From: Diphasiastrum complanatum
Lineage: Eukaryota; Streptophyta; Lycopodiopsida; Lycopodiales; Lycopodiaceae
NCBI GenBank assembly: GCA_029204225.1
Contig: CM055107.1
Coordinates: 29,351,410-29,415,409 of the forward strand
Direction: 5' to 3'
Length of the DNA stretch: 64,000 nucleotides
Shown: piece by piece, positions 11,652-22,081 of the stretch
Numbering within the stretch: the stretch's first letter is position 1
Layout: each line of letters opens with the position of its first letter
Notes under the pieces: generated by a model
Database searches by the model: none
What the model was told of the DNA's origin: nothing
Seen by the model: only the letters and a program-made list of their open reading frames with translations
Position numbers and translations under genes: made by a program

Positions 11652-12471
11652 TTACCAAGCAACTGCTTCATCATAAGACTTTTCAGCTACAACTGTTAGG
11701 TTCACTTTCTCTTTTTCTTTATCACTTTCAGTGGACTTCTTTGACTTAAGATCCGCTTTCATCTTTAAACATTGATTCTTATAATGTCCCATCTTTCCAC
11801 AATAAAAGCACTTAACGTTCTTTTTACTTTTAGAACTGCCTTTATCACTCTTAGATTTACTATTCTGATTAGCTTTCCATTTAGTAAACAAAGCGACTTC
11901 ATCTGAAGAGATTGTAACAACAGAATGTTGCATCCTACATTCTTCTTCAGGTAATGAAGTTATCATCATTTCTAATGATTGATTAGGCAAGTTTCCAAGT
12001 GTAAAAATGACATTACTATACTCAGCTGGCATACTAGTACGACCATAGCATCATCTTCGGGAACGTTAGAACCAATTCCAGCAAGCTGATTCATTATTGA
12101 CTTCATACGATTCACATGATCATTCAAGCTCATTCCACTTTCTAGCTTTAGAGCGAAAAATTGCTGCTTAAGAAGGATTTTACCATTTTTAGATTGTGCT
12201 CCAAATATAGCTTCCAATGATTGTCATATTTCACGAGCAGTCTTAGATAGGTCTAAATGATGAATTTGAGAATCAACCAATCCAAGACCAATGTAAGCAG
12301 CAGCTCTTTTATCACACAAATCAATACTAGAAGAATCACCGGAATCTTCTTGCTTAACTTTGGAACCCTCAACAAGATCCCACAGATTTTTCTTAGTCAA
12401 TAATAATCTCATCTTGACTTGCCATGTATGAAAGTTCCGTCAAATTTATCAAATGAAGTTCTTTGATCCAT
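11652..12471 (-). pseudogene. Copia-type gag of the gag-only element
   Basis: On the minus strand an ATG at 12,469-12,471 starts MDQRTSFDKFDGTFIHGK, matching the N-terminus of Copia Gag. Successive frames then give MRLLLTKKNLWDLVEG, a middle part (FFALKLESGMSLNDHVNRMK, NQLAGIGSNVPEDD), and the C-terminal third with KKNVKCFYCGKMGHYKNQC, a CCHC zinc knuckle, and a lysine/serine-rich tail. Frame breaks near 12,410, 12,220 and 12,030 mean it does not encode an intact Gag as read here. Order and strand agree with the flanking LTRs. Confidence 0.82.
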
Positions 12472-13935
12472 TATAGCCAACTTCAATGACGTAAATGAAT
12501 GATCAATTTAGTTTCATAAATTTTCTACAAGTGTTTTACTTAGCTAACTAATGATAAGTGCACGTAACCGAGGGAGAGGGCATAAGACATCGATTAGGCT
12601 TATCATTTGGTTAGTTCGTAAAACCAATTTGACCTCTTACTTCTTTGAAAAACATTCACTTCATTCTATATATGTTCTGTACTTAGCATGACAATCAATT
12701 ACTAGCTTTTGATCAGCTTTTAACAAGTTTTACAGTGACATTTTTTTGTAAAGTCTATGCTGTCCCTAATGAAAAATGGGGTCTCCGCACTAAAAACTTA
12801 ATAAGTTTTTTTGCTGATGTCCGAATCACTAAATTTTTGGTTCAAAACAAAGCTTAAACATTGTAAAACAGTCCTGTGTAGTTTTTGTTTCGACAGAAAT
12901 GAATTCTGTACGCACAATTAAGCCTTTGTTTTGCGTTATACTCCAATTTTCATACAGTGGGTCTGTCTTAAAACTGTAAGACAGCCCTTAGGACCCATCC
13001 TTTAGAATTTTAGAAAATGTCGTTAAAAACTTTTAAAGAGCCAACAATATATTACCTCTCAAACTATCTTGGGCACTCGATTTTTCGACGGGTCGTCTCT
13101 CTCCTTCTTCACGCGCCCGTTAGAGGATCGCGAGCCTGCAGCCACCTCTGGTGCTCATCGGCCATGCCTCCATCTCTCTTGTATGCATTCAACTCCTGCA
13201 CACGCGCTGGCCATCTGATTTCAGGCCTGAGGGAAGCACTACTGCCGGCAGAATTTTCTTCTTCTTCTTATGGGATCTAGATAGCGACCTGCTTGCCGGT
13301 TCCTACCTTCGATCAAGCGCACTCCTGCTACTGCACATACGCGTCTCATTGTGGTTAAGACCAAAGCAAGGGCATTGGAAGACTGCGATGGTTGCTTTGA
13401 AGAGCATCGATGGCTGCGTTGACAAGACTTCAGGAACAGAAGTAGGAAACAACTAAGATCCGTTCACGGCTGCCAACACAAAGACTGCCGTGTCTTTCAC
13501 ATAAATGGTGATCGCTCGTTACTACACTGTCTGTTCTTCAAATTTTAGATTCACCATGGTTGTAACGGCCTTCATCCACTTTTGATTCGCTGCCCATTAC
13601 TCAGAATCTTGCTCTGCGGCTGATCAGACTTCATGCAGCGTTCTGCAAGAGAGTTTAGTCAGTCTCAGAGTATAAGGTGAACTTTCGGCAAATCATACAT
13701 GTAAATCTTCAAATCATTCTTGGATTTCCTCAGCCAGTATGAGTCTGCAGGAATTGCTTTGATTGTTGAATAATGATTGCTTTCATGTCACAAGGCGGCA
13801 GACCAGCAAATCTCTCTAGAGACCAATACAAGATAGGTCACGACTATTGTAATGATATTTCAATCAAAGCAGCTTGGGCAATACAAACTCATAATCTGCT
13901 CAACAATTTGACAAGCATATGCATGTCTCTCTACG
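12472..13935. other. long leader of the gag-only element
   Basis: 1.46 kb between gag and the 5' LTR. The part from about 13,060 to 13,800 is richer in GC than its surroundings, with short open frames (13,017-13,280 and 13,151-13,456) that match nothing I know. It could be an untranslated leader or captured host DNA. Confidence 0.4.
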
Positions 13936-14251
13936 TGTGAAATCAGAGCATGCACATAAGCAATCACATAAGACAAGAGAGAGAGAAAGAAAATTCCATT
14001 GCTCTATATCCTTAAACTTGCACACTACAATATGAGAGGAATTCAGTACGTGAAAGATACAGAGAGAGAGAGAGAGAGAGAGAGGGGTTACACCTCTTAA
14101 TAAAAGACCTCACCCCATTTCACATGGGGATGGGCCCAAAATATATCAAACTTGACTTTAGGCACATTGGGCCTTTACCACATTTATTAATACATTTCAA
14201 GTATGTCTATAAATAACAAAGTGACATTGCCCATTAATAGTAATTCTAACA
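13936..14251 (-). repeat. 5' LTR of the gag-only element
   Basis: Partner of 10,945-11,238. It contains an expanded (GA)n run at about 14,061-14,083, which accounts for most of the length difference. Confidence 0.85.
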
Positions 14252-14484
14252 GAGGGTTCATTTGTACATTTCACATTTAGTATGCTATAGTGTGAGAGAG
14301 TGATATTGCATGTTCTTCTTCCGTCTCCTTACTTGGTGATTGCTTATGGTGAATGCTTGATGGTGCATATTTGATTATTAACATGGTATCAGAGCTACGA
14401 TAGTCCTGCGTGCCTGATCAGTGGATACAGCTTGTCACAGGCTCCGAAATGAAGTGAGAAAGTCCTTCACAGGAGGTAAAAGCT

Positions 14485-15075
14485 TGGAGAGACAAAAACG
14501 GCTGGAAGAATACTCTCCTCACTAACAAGCACACTTTGAAGTTTTTTAATACTAGGAAGTGAATCTTGAATAGCAAAGGTTTGCACAAGATTGGAATAAT
14601 CATCTCCTTATACATTCAAAATGATTTGAACTAATTCATCATCTTTGATTTTATCATCTATAGAAAACAACTCTTTATTCAAAGATTTGATCCTAAAGAC
14701 ATAATTTTGGGCACTTTCACTACTTCCTTTCATGCTTTGAAGGATTTGATTCCTAAGCATGAGTATCCTTGAAGTGTTTTTGGATCCATAAATGGCTTTT
14801 AATGAATCCCATGCCTCTTCGGATGTGGTACAAGATGAGCTTTCCTTAAAAAATTCATTACTTACATTCATCTTTATGCAATGTAATGCAACTCTACATC
14901 TCTTTTTGTACTTAGCCAATTCAACTCCTCCTTGAGGTTCTACTTCCACCTCAAGTACTATGTCATAAAGATCATGAAGTACAAACAAAGACTCCATTCG
15001 AACTATCCAAGTAGCATAATTAGTGGATGTAAGTCTTTCACTAGCTTCAAGCAAAAAACCACCCATTGATGCCAT
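14485..15075 (-). pseudogene. minus-strand Copia gag, truncated
   Basis: Starts at an ATG at 15,073-15,075 with MASMGGFLLEASERL, like MASINAYLLDTNERP of the 52-57 kb element. It runs 155 codons through RMESLFVLHDLYDIV, CIKMNVSNEFFKESSSC, TSRILMLRNQILQSM and IKDDELVQIILN to a stop at 14,608. Gag homology continues in another frame to about 14,500 (LVQTFAIQDSLPSIKKLQS, VLVSEES). A frameshift near 14,612 therefore breaks it, and a junction near 14,485 removes the zinc knuckle and all of pol. It belongs with the PBS and LTR immediately upstream on the minus strand. Confidence 0.85.
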
Positions 15076-15665
15076 TTTTGAATGTGAAAAAGCACTAGAA
15101 ACTCTTATGGTTTTTCTAAGAGATCTGAACCTAAAGTCTTCTAGCAATTTAGAAAGCTTATAGACTCAATCTTATCACTCATGAACCAATCTAGAATGAT
15201 GGAAATTGAGATTCTAGTCTCAACCTTGCAAAATCACTCCTTAATCTATGATTTTTAGCAATTTCTCTCTTCAACCTCAACATACACTCAAAAAATCAGA
15301 GAAGATCAATTAGTGCACCTAATTCAAGCTTCAATTTTAAATTTTTGGCTGATTTAATCCAAGAACTATTCAAGGGATTAGATCTACTATAGAAAATGCT
15401 TGATTTTGCACCAAAAATCACTCAAATTGGGTATGTGAGTCAAATTCTATAAATTTTTGAAATTTCTTAGTCAAAAATGGATCTGTACGACCTCACACGT
15501 GTGAAAAGGGTTCCTACAGCCCACAACAAGATCTGGACCAAAAATATTGAGGATAGCTATCAAATCCAACTCGCTACACAAAATTTGACTAGTTTCCAAA
15601 AAACTGCTAATTTTGGCTTTGATTTGGATTAACCCTATCAATTTCAACAAAACCTCTTGTACTAG

Positions 15666-15677
15666 GCTCTGATACCA
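15666..15677 (-). other. primer-binding site of the minus-strand Copia
   Basis: GCTCTGATACCA on the plus strand is the reverse complement of TGGTATCAGAGC, the initiator-Met primer site of plant Copia elements. It lies between the gag leader and the LTR, as expected. Confidence 0.9.
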
Positions 15678-16509
15678 TGTGCAAAAAGTACAAAAAAGAC
15701 CAAGAATGGATCCTAATCTGATCCTCAAGAGGGATTGGTTGTCAGATTACTTGATCTATCAATCTACTTGAGATTAAGATAAATCTAGATCAATTCTAGA
15801 CACAAAATCCTAACAAGAACAATCATTAATTGAAGGTAGGTGTACTTTCTAGTTTCCCACATGTGAAACCCTGTCTAAGTACGGATTCCAACCTGAAAAT
15901 CAAGTACACATTGATAGCACCTCAAAACAATCAAAACAAATGTAGACAAATGGAGAGAATCACTCAAAATTGCTTCCAAAACCAAGATTGGTGTCTCACA
16001 ATGATTATGGCCAAATGTGGCTCTATATATACAATAAGTGGGAGCTCGTGGTACTGATCATCCCTTTGATCCCACATGTGTGAAGGTGCTTTGTCATATG
16101 ATGATTCATCATGCAACACTGACACTTGGACAAAACCTTCTATTTTGAGCACTTTTGGTCCATTTTCTTCTATATGGAGATCTACTTGAAAATCTTCTAG
16201 AAGTCAAAATTCGTCTACTTCAGCGTATTCCACACATGTGAGTTGTCCTCTACACATGGGATGTGACACCTAACCAAAGGATGTGGCTCACACAATCAAT
16301 AGATTGATGCCATGTGTCATATGTCTAGAAAACTAGTTTTTGGCCTTTTTAGCCACTAGAACTTGAATCAAATCATATGTACAACCTATATGATTATGGT
16401 ACATGACAAGTACACTATTTTCACACGTGGGAATAGGCTCCACACATGTGTAATCATCCTATATACAAGATTTTTGGCCTCTACCAAGCTTAATTTTGCA
16501 TTTTTCACA
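15678..16509 (-). mobile_element. 5' LTR of the minus-strand Copia
   Basis: About 832 bp beginning on the plus strand with TGTGCAAAAAGTAC right after the primer site and ending TTTTGCATTTTTCACA. The ends are imperfect inverted repeats (TGTG...CACA). It contains several copies of ACACATGTG-like motifs. The sequence after 16,510 belongs to a different LTR family, so this element seems to have inserted into it. Confidence 0.7.
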
Positions 16510-16512
16510 AAG

Positions 16513-17113
16513 ATGCCACGTGGAAATCCACTCCTAATGTAGGTTAGGTCAAGTCCATAGGGTTGGTCATGTCATTTTGGTAGTGATTCCTAGTTTATAA
16601 ACCCTAAATCCTAGATTTAAGATAAAAAATTGACCAACTGGCCATCTACCAAGCATGACTCTAGGAAATAGATTAGGGTTTCATTTTAGGGCAAAAAGAC
16701 TGAGTTAACTTCCTCATTACATGATGGAAATCCACCTAACTTTACAAAGGAAGTCGAATTTGCTATGTATTCCAATCTTCCATAGTGAGAAGATAGAATA
16801 TTTTTGGAGCTCATTGGCAATCTCAAGCTACTTCACTATGTACATTGAGTTTTTGTGATCCAAATGCAACCAAATCAATTTCTACTTGTTTCTCAGTTTG
16901 AAAGCCGTACTACAGCCTGTAGTACACATGTGTGGGCTCAGATTTCAATGTTGATCAATGCTTTTGATTGTTAATGCTTGTTGTTTGTCAAATTGCCAAT
17001 CTAGATCAACTTTTTGATGACTAGTTTTTTGATAGATTGTTAAGCAAGCATCCAATCACTCTTGTGGATCTTTTGTAGATCCATTTATGGTCCTAAAGTA
17101 CAGTACTTTCACA
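16513..17113 (+). mobile_element. Copia LTR, copy 2 of a shared LTR family
   Basis: About 600 bp closely similar to 9,752-10,338 in the same orientation, lacking the first ~65 bp. It ends TACAGTACTTTCACA and is followed by LINE-like sequence, so that junction may be an original insertion edge. Confidence 0.7.
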
Positions 17114-17469
17114 CTTTCTAAAATCCTTCGTCTCTTCCTTTGGGCCAGAAAGCACCCACTCCTTTTTTGGTCTATCTGTTTAGCCCCTACGCCAGATGGT
17201 GGACTTGGTATTTCAGACCCCTCCCTCAAAAACCATTCTTTGATGCTTCATTGTCTTTCTTCTCTCCTCCTTCCCTGTCAACATTGGCATGTCTTTCTGC
17301 TCTTCTACTTTGCTTTGGCTGTTGCTGTTCCTCCCCTTCTTCGAGCCCCTCCAATTTTTGCCAAGCTCATCTCCTTTGGTTGTTTCTTTCACTTCAAAGG
17401 ACCCTTTGTTCTTAGGAACCTTCCTTGGATTTTCTTGGACTTTCGCACCCTGTTGTCTTGGCTTGATGT
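17114..17469 (+). pseudogene. LINE (non-LTR retrotransposon) C-terminal fragment
   Basis: The frame gives KILRLFLWARKHPLLFWSIC, then LAPTPDGGLGISDPSLKNHS. This resembles the region after the reverse transcriptase of plant LINEs, where FLW, a W, then GGLGI followed by a leucine-rich stretch is characteristic. The reading continues to about 17,469, where the next LTR starts. The fragment is bounded on both sides by LTRs, so it is probably the older DNA into which Copias inserted. The assignment rests on this short motif pattern only. Confidence 0.5.
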
Positions 17470-18305
17470 TGTTGGAATTCTGAGTCTTCTCCTACTCATC
17501 CCTTCGCCCTCCTTCTACTCTCAACAATTCTATCTCTTTGAGTCAGTCTGCAAAATACACACAAAGTCGAATAAGGCAGAACCGCAAAGCCATCGCCAAA
17601 TTACGGTATGACTGAAGGGAACCGTTAAATCAATGTTTACGGAGAAACACGACTCAAACCGCAAACCGCAAGAAATCACAAACCCAAGGGAGTCATTGAA
17701 ATCTGTAGGTTACTATCGACGAGCACTTGCGGAATCTCGTCGACCACCACAAGTGACCTTCTTACGATCTCCTACGATGGAAGCTATGACCAGAGTCAAC
17801 TCTCCTCAACCGTTTGAAAATGTAAGTAACTTACGGTTATCAACGAAGTCGACCAACGACAAGGATTTACGAGTTCCTACGAAGTCAACTAACAATTGCT
17901 GACCGATCTCATCATTTAGCTCTGTAAGTTATCACTTACGGTTATCAATGAAGGAAGCAAACGATCACAAATGATCAATAGTTGATCGAACGACCAGCGA
18001 TTGTTCAAACGATTGTGGACAGACTACAACCATCACGGCATACATCCTTGCACTACGACGCATACGGAGGATAGGTTACTCTGTACATCTCCTCCTTCAC
18101 GACGCTCCATTAACGGATCTACGGATCTAGTTTAACCAGCTATTAATCATCTTGTAAACTGTAATTACAATAATTGACAGCTATAAATATGTATCTGAGC
18201 GAAGAGAAGGAGTGATAGGTGTTGTTGAGTTGAACAATCTGTAGATGCACAGAGTAATCAAATGACCAAAAGGTCTTAAATAGCTAGCTCCTTAGAGTTA
18301 GTGAG

Positions 18306-18372
<67 letters not shown>

Positions 18373-18827
18373 ACTGTAGCCATTATTTTAGAATCTGTAA
18401 GTAGGAATATGCGCTGATCAGTGCTACTGTATTGTGTTCTGATTCTTTCATTTACACAGATTGGCTACTGTTCAATTATTATGTTCTTGATTGAATGAAA
18501 TTGTCTCTCTCACTCTCCTGCACACAAACACGATTATCGAAGATAGAGGATCGCATGGCTGTCCAAGATGCCTAATGCTTCGCAATCCTACTGTTACGGC
18601 AGTCTCAGACTCCTACTCTGATAACTCAAAAAAATAACAAGCTTTTGATTTTGTTCCCTAGTCAATCCACGTTCCTAAAATCGTAGTTACTACTGTTGTT
18701 TTTTCTTACTGTTGGTAGAGACATCGTTTTTCTTTTATCGTAATCGCCTCTCGTGTTCTGCTTCCGTCTCGTCTGCTGCAATCGTAATCAATCGTAGACC
18801 AAGCAGACCATTGTTCATACACCAACA
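17470..18827 (+). mobile_element. 5' LTR of a rearranged plus-strand Copia (element C)
   Basis: The right edge is firm: ACACCAACA ends at 18,827, four bases before a primer site at 18,832-18,843 (TGGTATTAGAGC, one mismatch to the usual sequence). The left edge (TGTTGGAATTC at 17,470) is inferred from TGTTGG/CCAACA inverted ends, giving about 1.36 kb. It contains a long (AT)n tract at 18,307-18,356 running into (GA)n to 18,371. Confidence 0.6.
18307..18371. repeat. (AT)n-(GA)n microsatellite inside an LTR
   Basis: About 50 bp of TA repeats followed by about 15 bp of GA repeats. Confidence 0.95.
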
Positions 18828-18922
18828 GAAGTGGTATTAGAGCCTTGGTTCAGTGGATTACTAGAGTCCAAGATATTTTTCCAAAAGCTATTCTAAATTG
18901 TTTGTGTATAATTTCGATCACT

Positions 18923-19652
18923 ATGGAAGGCACCTCAGAGATTCGCTTGATCATAAATTCAACGGAGATGACTTCCACATGTGAAAGTTCAAAATGAGGA
19001 TGATCCTAATTGAAAAAGAGTTATGGGGATATGTCAACGGTTCTATAGCCAGACTGGCAGAACCCGAACAGCTCCCAGCTTGGGAAACCAAGCATGGCAA
19101 GGCTCTTGCCATTGTATGTATCTCTAAATCTTAAAGACACTCAAATTGCTCATGTGTCCAACTACACTACTTCCAAAGAGCAGTACCCCTGCGCTATCTC
19201 TCCAAAAATTGACTGCAAGCTTGTTGCAAGAAGAAGTCAGGAGGAAAAGTTTGTCCACATCTACGAGTACCAAATCCATGGCACTCTATTCAAACAAGCA
19301 GCAATCCAAGAAGAAGAAAGGCTTCAAGGATCAGAAGACAAAGGCAGAACAACCAGCAACATCACAACCACAACAACAACAGTATAGTCAGTCATCATCC
19401 AAGACCAAGCTATTTTGCAGATATTGCAAAAGGACCAACCACAACAGCAAGGACTGTCACATCCTCAAGCACAATAAAGCAAAGAAGAAGATGCAACAGC
19501 ACCAAGAAGGGAACTCTAACACAGTCAAAGGATCTCAAGATGAAGAGAAGGCACTGATGGTACAAGATCAATCCAGTAGAGATCCCCATCATTGGTATCT
19601 CAATTCAGGTGCTTCTCAGCACATGACGCCATGCAAGTTGGAAGCTGCATGA
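18923..19652 (+). pseudogene. element C gag and protease remnant
   Basis: Starts at an ATG near 18,923 (MEGTSEIRL) and, after a shift, shows the Gag N-terminal pattern FNGDDFHMWKFKMRMILIEK. The middle of Gag is deleted or scrambled. A later frame (19,146-19,652) has a lysine/glutamine-rich linker, a CCHC zinc knuckle CRYCKRTNHNSKDCHILKH and the protease motif WYLNSGASQHMT. The catalytic Asp of DSGA is Asn here, so the protease would be inactive. A stop at 19,650-19,652 ends the frame directly before integrase C-terminal sequence. Confidence 0.8.
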
Positions 19653-19655
19653 TCC

Positions 19656-20055
19656 ATGACAGTAAATTCGCATTTGCCTCAAATCTTTTGGGCAGAAGCT
19701 ATCTCTACGGCTTGCTATCTACAAAATTACTCTAGCACTAAAGCGGTTGATTCCGAGACACCGTTTGAGGCCTACTATGGTTACAAACAAAGTTTGAAAC
19801 ACGTGCGTGTCTTCGGATGTCTTTGCTATGCACAAGTGCCATCTGATTTGAGGAAGAAGCTGGACCCAGTAAGCTGTTAAAGCATCTTCATCGGCTATTC
19901 AACTTCACACAAGACATATCGTGTTTGCGATGTGGTTACGTGCCAGATCTCGGTCAGTCGTGATGTTGTCTTCCTTGAAGACAAATATTACGATTTCAAA
20001 CAGAAGCAACAAATACAAGAGACTGCCATAGCAGCTCCACCTTCCAGCGATAGGC
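19656..20055 (+). pseudogene. element C integrase C-terminal fragment
   Basis: LPQIFWAEAISTACYLQN, then HVRVFGCLCYAQVPSDLRKK, then after an in-frame stop at 19,878 SIFIGYSTSHKTYRV and SVSRDVVFLEDKYYDF. This is the part of Copia integrase after the catalytic core. The protease tail and this segment are adjacent, so the pre-integrase zinc motif and the whole DDE core are deleted. Confidence 0.85.
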
Positions 20056-20210
20056 TATGACCTACGACTGTTCAAGCAACGGAGTTCGTCCCAACGGCCC
20101 CACTTACCATCGATGGGCCTAGGCCCACGATCGTTCAAGCACAAAATACTACGGTTCCAGTTATTCACCAAGGAGAATCGTCCGATCAAGCACCTGCAAT
20201 TCGAAGATCT

Positions 20211-20549
20211 ATGAGACAACGACAACAACCTGACCGCTTCATTCCTCAAGCTTTCATCAATTATGACGAACCTGCCACCGTAGCAGAAGCACTGTCAATG
20301 CCCGATGCAGACAAATGGAAAGCTGTCATGGATGTTGAGTATCAATCTCTAATGAAGAACAAGACTTGGAGTCTTGTCATTCCTCCTACAGGTGTAAATC
20401 CAATTGATTCTAAGTGGATCTTTAAGCTGAAGCTTAAGCCAGATGGATCTATATCCAAATGGAAAGCTAGACTGGTAGTTAAAGGCTTTGAACAAGTATA
20501 TGGGATAGACTACACTGAGACCTTCAGTCCAGTAGTAACTCTTTCAAGC
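20211..20549 (+). pseudogene. element C reverse transcriptase, N-terminal part
   Basis: Linker then reverse transcriptase start: DKWKAVMDVEYQSLMKNKTW, IDSKWIFKLKLKPDGSISKW, KARLVVKGFEQVYGIDYTET, FSPVVTLSS. It is collinear with other Copia elements up to VTLSS. There a ~370-bp insertion beginning with a 26-bp inverted repeat interrupts it. The reverse transcriptase resumes at about 20,919 with SIRTLLVITVVEDLDIHQMD and stops at VK (20,984), before the YVDD palm motif. Confidence 0.85.
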
Positions 20550-20597
20550 GTAGTTGACCAATTTGATTGGGTCAAATTGGTCAACTACGCTTGAAAG
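20541..20597. repeat. perfect 26-bp inverted repeat (5-nt loop)
   Basis: Arms 20,541-20,566 and 20,572-20,597 are exact reverse complements, separated by TTGGG. The outer bases of the left arm (CTTTCAAGC) are still host reverse transcriptase codons (L S S), so the hairpin includes the target sequence. Confidence 0.97.
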
Positions 20598-20918
20598 AGA
20601 TATCGGGTTGACCAAGTGTTGACCGACCAAAACTTTGATTGGCCATAACTTCTTCACCGTAGCTCGGAACTGGGTCATCTTCGTGTCGTTGAAAAGCTCT
20701 CGTCGAGTGCTTTGTAATGGCACCATAATCGTCTCAATCCGAGTTGCTATTTAAAAGTTACACTGTTTTTTTTTTTTTTTTTTGCTTAGTTGCATACTAT
20801 ACTAAAAATAGAATGGCTAATTTACGGGCTGCCCCCAACGCAAAATTACAGCTCTTTTAAAAAAAAAAGATAATCAATTTGAAGGAGCTACGTTACGTAG
20901 ATTTCAAATTTGAGCATC
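20598..20918 (+). mobile_element. short insertion in the element C reverse transcriptase
   Basis: Non-coding segment inserted between VTLSS and SIRTLL of the reverse transcriptase. It has a T20-like run near 20,767-20,783. Its blocks TTGAAAAGCTCTCGTCGAG and ACGTTACGTAGATTTCAAA recur in diverged form at 34.5-34.75 kb on the same strand. It behaves like a short non-autonomous repeat, but its class is unknown. Confidence 0.6.
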
Positions 20919-20984
20919 AGTCTATTCGTACTCTATTGGTTATAACTGTTGTAGAAGATCTGGATATTCACCAGATGGACGTGA

Positions 20985-21271
20985 AGAAACAAAATGTTTC
21001 TGATTACAAAGCCTTGCTAGCTTTCAGCCCTTCGCCTGACGAAGATGTTCGCGAACTCGAACATCTGGAGACACGAAACACGAAGAGTTTCGCGTACGCG
21101 AAAGTCAATGGAGACGAAGACGAATGGTTCACAAACACGAAAGATCCATGAACGAGATTCCTTCACGGTCCAGTATGGAAGAAGGCAGATGAGGTAAACG
21201 AAACTCGTTCAGTGCTCATGCCCCAAGAAGTACCACCAAAGATCATGCAAGTACCCAAAAGTACAGTAAAC
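20985..21271 (+). CDS. post-pol module, copy 1 (fused to element C reverse transcriptase)
   Basis: The frame 20,984-21,151 encodes NVSDYKALLAFSPSPDEDV, then acidic, FAN-type repeats (FAYAKVNGDEDEW, FTNTKDP) and a stop. A related untranslated stretch follows to the LTR at 21,272. The same peptide module occurs at 34.8-35.05 kb and 37.8-38.1 kb. In the 35 kb copy it follows the RNase H, so its native place is between pol and the 3' LTR of family D. Here it abuts a truncated reverse transcriptase of element C at GTGAAG. No known domain; acidic and hydrophilic, no membrane segment. Confidence 0.6.
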
Positions 21272-21964
21272 TGATCTGATGGCATGACGTCAGCAAATAC
21301 TCCCTAGGTCGTGGCTAATCTGTCACTCTTGTAATTCTTTGGTTAGTTGTAGATGCTTAATCACTCTAATCTTAGATTTACACAGAGAGACCGTACTTAC
21401 TGGATCATACTTGACATATAGATCAAAACAGAATACACAGAGTGTAACAAAGTGAAGAAGTCTGATGCTAGTAAGCAATCAAGACGATATACAGAATACA
21501 TGTCCGCCTGCGCGTGAAGACAATTTTGTTTAGGACCAGAAGATCTAACTGTCCGCTAGTGAAGCGAGACTACTACTCGACCGTGTTTCTTTCATGCCAA
21601 CGCACTGCGTGGATTTGCATGTAGTGCTTGAAGAAATTTAGAGAAAATTAATATAGATTATTTTCTTGTTGTGTCTGATCTTGAATGTTGAATGCTTATG
21701 CTGATATTTCATATGTCTGAGTTTTCTTGTTCATTTGAATTCCGTACTTTGGTTGAAACTTTGTTGAACGCTGCATTAATTTTATGAATGTAGATCAGCA
21801 GTGACTGACTACACTCTGGAGGATTGTAGGAGCGATTCAGCTGGCAGTGTCCAGCGGTCGCATCTGAACTCCATCCGAGCTGAAGAGAGTCGTGATTGAT
21901 TCGCCTTCGCAAAAGTTTCGTGAATCCGACAAATTTTTCATCAGTCAATCACTTTTTCTCCTCA
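21272..21964 (+). mobile_element. LTR of Copia family D (plus-strand copy)
   Basis: 693 bp from TGATCTGATGGCATGACGTC to CTTTTTCTCCTCA. One base later a variant primer site TGGTATTAAAGCC starts at 21,966. It is the reverse-complement relative of 33,728-34,312. Upstream is family D 3' internal sequence (module copy 1); downstream is leader and gag. It therefore has internal sequence on both sides. Confidence 0.82.
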
Positions 21965-22081
21965 GTGGTATTAAAGCCAGGTTATCCTGTCATATTCTGA
22001 CATAGCCAAGAAGCTAGCAGATCTATAAGGCCAAGGATTCAGACAGATAACCATCAACAAAGAAACAGACTTCAAGAAGCA

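Larger units (their letters stand above)
10945..14251 (-). mobile_element. gag-only non-autonomous LTR retrotransposon (TR-GAG-like)
   Basis: About 3.3 kb bounded by two direct LTR-like repeats (10,945-11,238 and 13,936-14,251) around a minus-strand gag with no pol. A purine tract (GAGGGAGGG on the minus strand, about 11,239-11,250) sits against the start of the 3' LTR. This matches the described TR-GAG class, which carries gag only and depends on autonomous partners for reverse transcriptase and integrase. I could not find a clear TGGTATCAGAGC primer site next to the 5' LTR. A 1.46 kb leader precedes gag. Confidence 0.75.
10855..14395 (+). mobile_element. plus-strand Copia LTR split by a nested element, with PBS
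   Basis: 10,855-10,937 (starting TGTTGACAGCTG) and 14,261-14,383 (ending TTGATTATTAACA) look like two halves of one LTR. It is followed at 14,384-14,395 by a perfect primer-binding site TGGTATCAGAGC. The 3.3 kb TR-GAG-like element lies between the halves. AGGGTTCA occurs on both sides of the nested element (10,930-10,937 and 14,253-14,260), consistent with a common target, though the exact target duplication is not resolved. The body of this element is lost after about 14,480. Confidence 0.6.

Noticed and set aside
13017-13456. Open frames of 87 and 101 codons
   Set aside because: No recognisable domain or homologue in the window, overlapping each other in different frames, inside a non-autonomous element leader.
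17633-17902. 89-codon plus-strand open frame
   Set aside because: Lies inside a putative LTR and has no domain.
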